NCBI GenBank assembly: GCA_963924555.1
Contig: OZ004587.1
Span: 1,922,001-1,986,000, forward strand
DNA: 64,000 nt
Direction of reading: 5' to 3'
Origin: Crambe crambe
Taxonomy: Eukaryota > Porifera > Demospongiae > Poecilosclerida > Crambeidae
Below the pieces are notes generated by a model. It did no database searches, had not been told where the DNA came from, and saw only the letters and a list, made by a program, of their open reading frames with translations. Shown one piece after another: positions 46,255-64,000 of this stretch (the first letter of the stretch is position 1; every line of letters starts with the position of its first letter). The position numbers and the translations under genes were made by a program.

Positions 46255-47265
46255 ATTATCAATCAATCAATCAATCAAGCAATGTAAAGCCCAAAGGGCA
46301 TATGCAAAATAAACGGGGAAAAAAGAATGTCAAGTGACTGAGGGAGGCTACTCAGGTGTAACATAAAAATGATTTATAACAAGTGATAAGTCAGGTTCTG
46401 ATGATGACAGAGCAGAGAGGATCCTGTCCACATTCATGAGGGAGGAGTGAGTTGTGATATAGTGTTCAAAGTACGAATTGCCCTCCAAATCTGACACATC
46501 ACATCGAGGGCAAGGGCTGGAACCATATGAGGGCCTGGTCAGCTCCCTATACAGGTTCTGTAAGGCAGTGGTGCCGGCTGTGCCTCTATCCAGGGCTGCG
46601 TCCCAGAGTTTTATCCAGCTAGACTCCTTAGCAACCGCAGCTGCTATTCTGGTACTCGTGTGCTCTTGACAGGATGATAGTAGCAGTTCCATGTCTCTAT
46701 TAGTCACTTCACTCTTCAGCTCAGCTGTAGAACACATCATCCCTAGGGTCTTCTTCACCAAACCATCCAAACCCAGACGAGATTCAAGAAACTGGGACCC
46801 CTCTACAATCTGAAGTGGAACTTCACTGGGTGTGTCTCCCATGAGATGAGTGAGAAATAGATGACCGAGGGACTCTTCATTTGTGGATGCACGTTGGATG
46901 AAGAGGAGTTTCCGCTGTAGTATGCGTGCTGTCATTGAGGGCCACTCCAGAGCGAGTCTAGTAGCCCTGCCAGAGTGATGTCGGGGCAGTTTCAAGATTC
47001 GACGGCCGATCTCAGCTTGGAAAGATTCAAGCTTATCCAATAGAGATTCAGTCAAGTACCAGTTTTCACTCCCAAATAGCAGGACTGGGACGACACAAGT
47101 TTCGAAGATGGCTCTACCAGAGAGAGGATTTAGCTTTCCCTGGAAACCACCCATTGCTCCAAATGCGAAGAAGCTACTTCTAATTAATGCTGCATGCGCG
47201 TGCGCATCTGTCAACGCGCCTCGGTTGTGCAGTTCATTGGGCGTTTCCAATCCCGTAAAACCTCT
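46255..47265 (-). mobile_element. 5'-truncated non-LTR retrotransposon copy
   Basis: The minus-strand frame 47250-46348 (300 aa) resembles the region after the reverse transcriptase in LINE-type elements (FETCVVPVLLFGSENWYLT, then RRILKLP) and ends with a CPRC...H...H zinc-like motif. The 3' end reads into (GATT)n, seen on plus as (AATC)n at about 46258-46279. Such simple tails are typical of several LINE clades. The catalytic reverse transcriptase is missing, consistent with 5' truncation on insertion. The clade is not assigned. Confidence 0.7.
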
Positions 47266-47283
47266 TATATCTATGATCTATGG

Positions 47284-47334
47284 TAGCCTCGTCCCCAGGC
47301 CTTATTTCAATAATAAGGCCTGGGTACGAGGCTA
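47284..47334. repeat. Hairpin, 23-bp arms
   Basis: tagcctcgtccccaggcctt and its near complement in 47312-47334 form a stem with one mismatch and a 5-base loop. Similar AGCCTYGTYC hairpins are at 50751-50788 and 56872-56993. Confidence 0.88.
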
Positions 47335-47694
47335 ATATCTATTGTGGTTGAACGCTAGCGCGCAGGCGCATGTGAGGCGCGGCGCAAACGGGCCATGCCA
47401 CTGCGGGCATACGCATAAAAAATTTTGTGATCACATAATTTATTATGAGGTCTTGAGAATGTTCCTTTCACTCTGAGCCAGCAATAAGTATCAGCTAGAA
47501 TGTAGCTATGTAGCTAGTAACAGACCACACACATAGCTCAAACTATCGTTATGAGTGACTCCATAATAAATATTTATGGTCTGTCCCTATAGTGTTAATA
47601 CATTGGTTTTGCATTTAAGCTTAACTGCTATAACTTTCTCCCCACCATGAGGAACCTATGAATACAAACTCCTTTGCACCTTAGCTAAAACAAT

Positions 47695-47895
47695 AGGGAA
47701 TTTATTCAGGGAGCCCCAGTGCAGGAGGGCCAGGTAATCATTGTATCTGACCAATCAGGGAACCCCGGCCACAGTGCAGGAGGTCGAGGGCCAGGTAATC
47801 ATTGTTCTATCATTGAGTGAGCAGTGTCTGTCAGCTTAGTTGACAAGAAGCATACAGTGCAGGAAGTCGAGGGCCAGGTAATCATTGGATCTTGG
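47695..47895. repeat. Three spaced copies of a 30-bp block
   Basis: cagtgcaggaggtcgagggc / caggtaatcattg occurs three times with variable spacers. A (TA)n run follows near 47948-47970. Confidence 0.75.
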
Positions 47896-48408
47896 TCAGA
47901 CAGATAAGTGGAACCTCTGATAAAGGACACAATATAAATGTACCTTTGTGTATATATATATATATATATACTCTATACCTCAAAAGAGGACAACCTCTCT
48001 ATTATTCACTGTGTACCAACCAAGCCTTACTGAGGAATGCAGACATGTAGTGATCATGTTTAGTAGCTAGATAATGTAGTTGAAAAATAAACACAGCTAA
48101 CTTGAGGGAGCTAAGGTAGGTATGTCTTCATGAGGTGGAGCTTAGGAAGATGTAGTGTTCACATGACATCTGTACACAGTCTCGTCCATACCACTATCAC
48201 AGAGGTTAACATAGTGGCCAACATTCACCACTGCACCACCATTGGTTGAACTTAGCACTACAGGCCTGTAATAGCCAGGATTTTAGAAAAGGGAGGATTA
48301 AGTATTAATTGTTGTGTTACTCATGCAGCTAAGATATTTTGAATTAAAATGGTTATCAATTCAGGAAACTAATGCAAGTGATAAATTCTGACTAAGTTAT
48401 CCATCAAA

Positions 48409-48434
48409 GGGGGGGGGGGGGGGGGGGGGGGGGG
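48409..48434. repeat. Poly-G run of 26 bases
   Basis: An uninterrupted homopolymer, with potential to form G-quadruplex structure. The true length may differ because such runs are error-prone in sequencing. Confidence 0.9.
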
Positions 48435-48480
48435 ACTCAAGCCTGCTGAGCCAGGCCTTACAGTGAGGATTATCTGCATA

Positions 48481-49016
48481 AGCGAGCAGAGGCAGTTATT
48501 ATAATAAATTAGGAGAATTCTCTTAACAAAAAGTAAATAGAAGTACCACTAGATCAGCGAATCAAAGACACTTTCTAGACACGTACACACATCAAAGAGT
48601 CCACACATTAGCACAACATAAAATTCACATGACACACACGAAGTAACAAACATAAGTGTTAATCCAGGGTTCATCAGAGTTGTGATTACATGTCAGGGGT
48701 ATATCAGATACACCCCTGATATGTAATCACAACTCTAATGAACTAATCATACCTGTGGGTGCCCTAGTATGTATGGCCTAGGCCTAGGGCCTAGGGCTAT
48801 GCTAGTGGATAGATCTCCAGAGTCTCTCCACTTCATAGCATGTATTGAAGTGATCTGATTAGTCATAGCTACAGTAAGATTTGCTTGAAAGAAAGACATT
48901 GCTTTCCTACTTTTGAGGTCACTGATCTAGGAGAGATCCCTGGTACCTCTTGCTTTTTGTTAAGAGAATTCTCCTAATTTACTATAATAATATCTTAAAA
49001 GCTGCCTCTGCTCGCT
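48481..49016. mobile_element. MITE with about 55-bp inverted repeats and nested hairpin
   Basis: The left end (agcgagcagaggcag, then ttaggagaattctcttaac, aaaaag) is matched in reverse complement at 48952-49016, with a 9-base indel. Inside, 48670-48742 is a second hairpin (agagttgtgattaca and complement). No target duplication could be fixed. It abuts the first recognisable exon of the ZFYVE26-like fragment. Confidence 0.8.
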
Positions 49017-49021
49017 ACTCA

Positions 49022-50336
49022 GGGCAGGCACTTTCAGGTGGCCATTGAGAACAGGAGGATGTCTGATAGGGGACGGAGCACCAAGTCAAGATTCCAACAG
49101 AGTTTGGACGACAGTGGTGGAACGAGGTCTCATAGCACAGCTGGAATCAAGTCGATGAAGCCGTCAGAAATCCAGACTCACCTTGACACCATTGATCTTC
49201 AAAGGAAGGTACATAATGTTATACCTTAACTGTCTTAGCAACTTGCGTGCTGTGTTTTTTTACTTGCTTGTAACTTTCTTTGTGCCAGGTTGTGAACCAC
49301 TTGTACCAGTCGGCTCAGGCCTTGTCAGGTCTTGGGGACTGTGCAAGATCCTCTTGGAAGTTCTGGAGGAGAATTTAAGAGTCCTCATCCCTCTCCTTCT
49401 CCCTCTGCCTCCCCTTCCTCTTCCTCCTCCTCCCCTTCCTCCTCTTCCAGTCAGCAACCGGCCACCCTGTTTAGCAACACACATGTGAGGGGAGAGGTAG
49501 CAGCACAGGTGGGTGTGGCTAGGGTGTGGCTTATATTCTATTGATTTCTGTATGGTTTCTCTTATCTGTCAGGTTATGACTTGCAGTCGAGATCTAGCAG
49601 AAGGATTTGCAATCGCTAAGGAGATTATTGAGGTGAATCCAAGTTATGTATGTATGTATGTATGTATGTATGTATGTATGTATGCATGTATGTATGTGTG
49701 TACAACTTTTACTTCTTTCTTTCCTTCCCTGCAGATGTATAGGTTGAATTCCAGACAGGTGTACTGTGACACATCACGAGGACTAGCTGAGAGGCAGCGC
49801 TACAACGACATTAGGATCTTGGTCCAATCTATTCAGAAGCAACACAACAAGGGACCGGGAAGGTCCTCCTTTGAGTCCCTGAATGATGATATCATCATGG
49901 CTGCCATAAAAGTCATGGCTGATCAGAAGGAGGTATGCCTGTGGTTATGTGGACCCTTTACCATCACAGTTGTTATGTTGTGGTGTGTATGTGATATTGC
50001 AGATGAAACAAGTTGATAAGTTGGTGCAAATATTGACCAGTGACAGGAGTAAGGTACATATGTGTCTGTACATGTTAATCTCTTCAATTGGATGTATATG
50101 GCAGCAGTGTTATAATCTTTGACATTATGTAAGACTTTCTTTATTGGTGCGCATTTCTTCTTTCTCTCTTCCTGATAGATCGAAGCTCTTGTGCAGTGTG
50201 GGCTTACCTCATAGCCATCAAGTCCAAGCTGGTGGAAGAGGTTCGCCACATCTCAGAGATAGCCAGCAAGGCAGGGCAGTCGGGAGTGAGGGACATTTGT
50301 GAGAAATGGTTGCAGTTAAACACAGCTAATAAATGA
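49022..50336 (+). pseudogene. 3' exons resembling ZFYVE26 (spastizin), frameshifted
   Basis: Exon-like blocks on plus: about 49038-49208, 49289-49508, 49573-49632, 49735-49932, 50003-50053 and 50179-50336, mostly with good splice sites. The translated order (LDTIDLQ, ATLFSNTHVRGEVA, AEGFAIAKEI, GLAERQRYNDI, AYLIAIKSK, DICEKWLQL) resembles the C-terminal helical part of ZFYVE26, a FYVE-domain protein acting in endolysosome and autophagosome maintenance; this is from memory of the family. The frame changes within the second block (between about 49330 and 49372). It breaks again in the last block, where tgtggg reaches a stop unless shifted into the AYLIA frame. No FYVE domain or upstream exons are visible. 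It is probably a decayed 3' fragment; sequencing indels are the alternative. Confidence 0.55.
49641..49699. repeat. (GTAT)n microsatellite
   Basis: A tetranucleotide run in the intron between the third and fourth exon blocks of the ZFYVE26-like fragment. Confidence 0.9.
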
Positions 50337-51222
50337 TCATTAACATGCATCACCATTCTTTCTCAACCTGATTTTTATATTGTTGGTTTTTTCAATTGAA
50401 AAAAATTTAGGCTTGTTATTGAGTTTTTATCAGATCTTGAAGGGAAGGGCCAGCTATAGCTGCAGACTGAAGATATTGAAAGGGGTGTAATAGGGAATTC
50501 TCCTACCCACGTGTTCGCTATAGCTATGCGCTATTTTCCCTCTTTTTGCTAAGTGCTTAAATATGGAGTCTACTGAATCAACGTGAACTAAGGAGCATGG
50601 GAAAGCCACATTTTAGCGTCTCGGTGATGGTGCTTGCTTGCAAGCAATCGTGGGAAAGGAGCATTATGGGAAAGTGAGTCTGGACAGGTAGCTATTTTAA
50701 CATAGGTATGTAGAAGTTATTAGTAGCTACTATAATGTGATGCTATTAATATTAGCCTTGTCCTGAGTGTATTCAGGACAAGGCTGAATTGATACATGTA
50801 CATGCAGCTAAACAGCCAAATAGCTAAAATTAATAGTAATAGTGTAGAGCTGTGAAATAGCTAGCTCAAAGGATAATGCTACATCTCCATTTTTAGTAGC
50901 TAGATAATTCTCTGTGTTCTATTTTTTTATTCAGCTCTTTGATCTAGCTAAGTGTTCCATGCCCTAATTAACTTGTATATCTTATAGCTAAGTGTATAGT
51001 TGTAAAATGTTTGAAAGTCTGACAATAGTTGTACAAAAATGGCTCAACAAGTCAAATTCCTTCGCAATCTGCACTTACTGTATTTAAAAGTATGATCATA
51101 TCAAGATAATAACTGACACACAACTCTCTAAAAAGTTTACATGCAATGTTAAACCATGTTATATAGGTACTGTTTGAAAAGTACAGTTAAAGTATCTATA
51201 AGGATAGCTATCTCTTTATGTT
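50337..51222. other. Spacer; right part begins the second duplicated block
   Basis: No gene. A hairpin at 50751-50788 has 16-bp arms (attagccttgtcctga...tcaggacaaggctgaat). From about 50.8 kb the sequence parallels 22.7-23.1 kb. Confidence 0.6.
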
Positions 51223-62890
<11,668 letters not shown>

Positions 62891-63852
62891 GTTGGCTAGT
62901 GGCTACAGCTACTGAACTATCATTAGCTGCAGAATTATCCTATCATTTATAATCGTTACTAACAGATAGTGACAGGAAGTAAAAAAAATATATCAATAGT
63001 ACATTTTACAGTGCTCAATTTTTTTTTTTTGCTTGACCATGCCCACTTTGTTTATAGCCTTTTTAACAATGACATTGTTTTATTAGCTACTTCTCTTTAT
63101 TTAAGCAGACTATTAGAATACCTGAAATAATTATAATGATTAACATAAGACATCAATATCAGAGTAGTATGTAGCTACAGGGCTGCATTGTAAAAATGAA
63201 AGCATTATAATAGCTAATTATGCATTCCCAATACACACACACTATAGGTGTGCAGTGTATTATTACAGTGTGTACTAAACAGACCTTGAAGTAGAGTGCA
63301 TGGTGGAGTCCCTTTAGCCAGGCATGCTACCCCTTGTAGAACTAGCTAGCTATCTAGCTAAATTCAGGATCCCACAATCTAAACCATAATATTATCCCAT
63401 GCAGACACTTGCTAATTAGGTTGCATGCCTCAAATTATAAGTTGTATGCCTCCTAAGTCCCGGAAACTCACAATCATACAGTGAAATTTTCCCCCCGTAG
63501 CTATACCTTTGCACTCCAAGGAAAAAGCAGTGTTGCTGTGTTTTGATCATGAGTTTAAAATATTATAAAAGTGCACAGTTACAGGGATAAGAGGTCATGC
63601 ACAGCCTACATTCCTGTCATCAAACTGTAATGGATAGTAAGCTATGCCCTAATACTATTGGACACGAGGAGTACTACATATCTTGATCCCTAAACAGTAC
63701 AACATCTCGTATAAGAGGCTGATGAAAAATATATTGAAGGTCATGCACACAACTATAAGCATAAACTCTAGCTACAAGGAGTAAACATCTGCTCTTTTGC
63801 TCTAGTAACACACACTGTTTATTGTTATAAAAATCCACAAACAATTCTTTTT
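62891..63852. other. Upstream region of receptor B and spacer
   Basis: No gene. Closely similar to 33534-34510, including the poly-T tract and a CA-rich cacacacactataggtgtg block. Presumed to contain the receptor B promoter. Confidence 0.55.
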
Positions 63853-64000
63853 TCAATCGACACACTCATATAGTTCTTGTTGGACATCCAGCTCATAAGG
63901 CTCATATAGCTCTTCACTCTGCTCCACTGTAGGCTTAGTCTTAGTAGCTTTAGGCTTCTTCTTGGCAGGTTTTTCTTTGACTTGCAACTCTCCACTACGG
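63853..64000 (-). CDS. Receptor gene E: tail exon, partial at the window edge
   Basis: Only the last coding exon is visible, ending at the stop 63855-63853 and running off the right edge. It encodes a Lys/Pro-rich cytoplasmic tail with Tyr residues in the same arrangement as gene D (YEPYEL and a terminal YECV). Unlike gene D it is in frame across the point that is broken there. It is the counterpart of gene D in the second duplicated block. Confidence 0.65.
   Translation of the reverse strand, partial: RSGELQVKEKPAKKKPKATKTKPTVEQSEELYEPYELDVQQELYECVD

Overview
The window looks like nuclear DNA of a sponge, most likely a demosponge. I infer this from AT-rich sequence, short spliceosomal introns, a tandem family of large scavenger-receptor cysteine-rich (SRCR) plus immunoglobulin-like receptors, and very dense foldback/MITE-type repeats. 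Nothing bacterial is present. The species cannot be named from the sequence.

Layout. 1-6.4 kb: no convincing gene; diverged tandem repeats and three MITE-like inverted-repeat elements. 6.5-14.6 kb: a divergent gene pair, a RING-like protein on minus (three exons, 367 aa) and a DDE integrase-like protein on plus (five exons, about 415 aa before interruption). The integrase-like gene is broken in exon 4 by a complete, young Ty3/gypsy LTR retrotransposon (9544-13917, 139-bp LTRs with one difference, 5-bp target duplication ATGTG). 14.8-17.2 kb: minisatellites and three consecutive near-perfect palindromes. 17.2-64 kb: a minus-strand array of related receptor genes.

Receptor array. Two members are intact by exon-by-exon phase bookkeeping: receptor A (33533 to 23148, 21 exons, 1445 aa; signal peptide, 7 SRCR, 4 Ig-like, a Cys-containing juxtamembrane region, one membrane span, a short tail ending in an ITIM-like tyrosine motif) and receptor B (62890 to 51223, 20 exons, 1353 aa; same plan with 6 SRCR). 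A third member (22225 to 17230) is frameshifted and has lost its Ig, membrane and tail exons. A fourth (37185 to 34511) has lost its 5' part and is frameshifted. A fifth enters at the right edge (63853 onward). The blocks at about 22.7-34.7 kb and 50.8-64.0 kb are copies of one segmental duplication, so insertions present in only one copy can be dated relative to it.

Between the copies (37.3-50.7 kb) lie MITEs, a possible small coiled-coil gene with CRE/ETS promoter motifs, a two-exon 1729-aa CXC-domain protein with a PIN/FEN-like nuclease region (probably mobile or mobile-derived), a 5'-truncated non-LTR retrotransposon, and frameshifted 3' exons resembling ZFYVE26 (spastizin).

Most interesting: the SRCR-Ig receptors with a conserved ITIM-like tail, the DDE/RING divergent pair, the CXC protein, and the palindrome cluster. 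All functional statements are inference from sequence pattern; no database search was possible.
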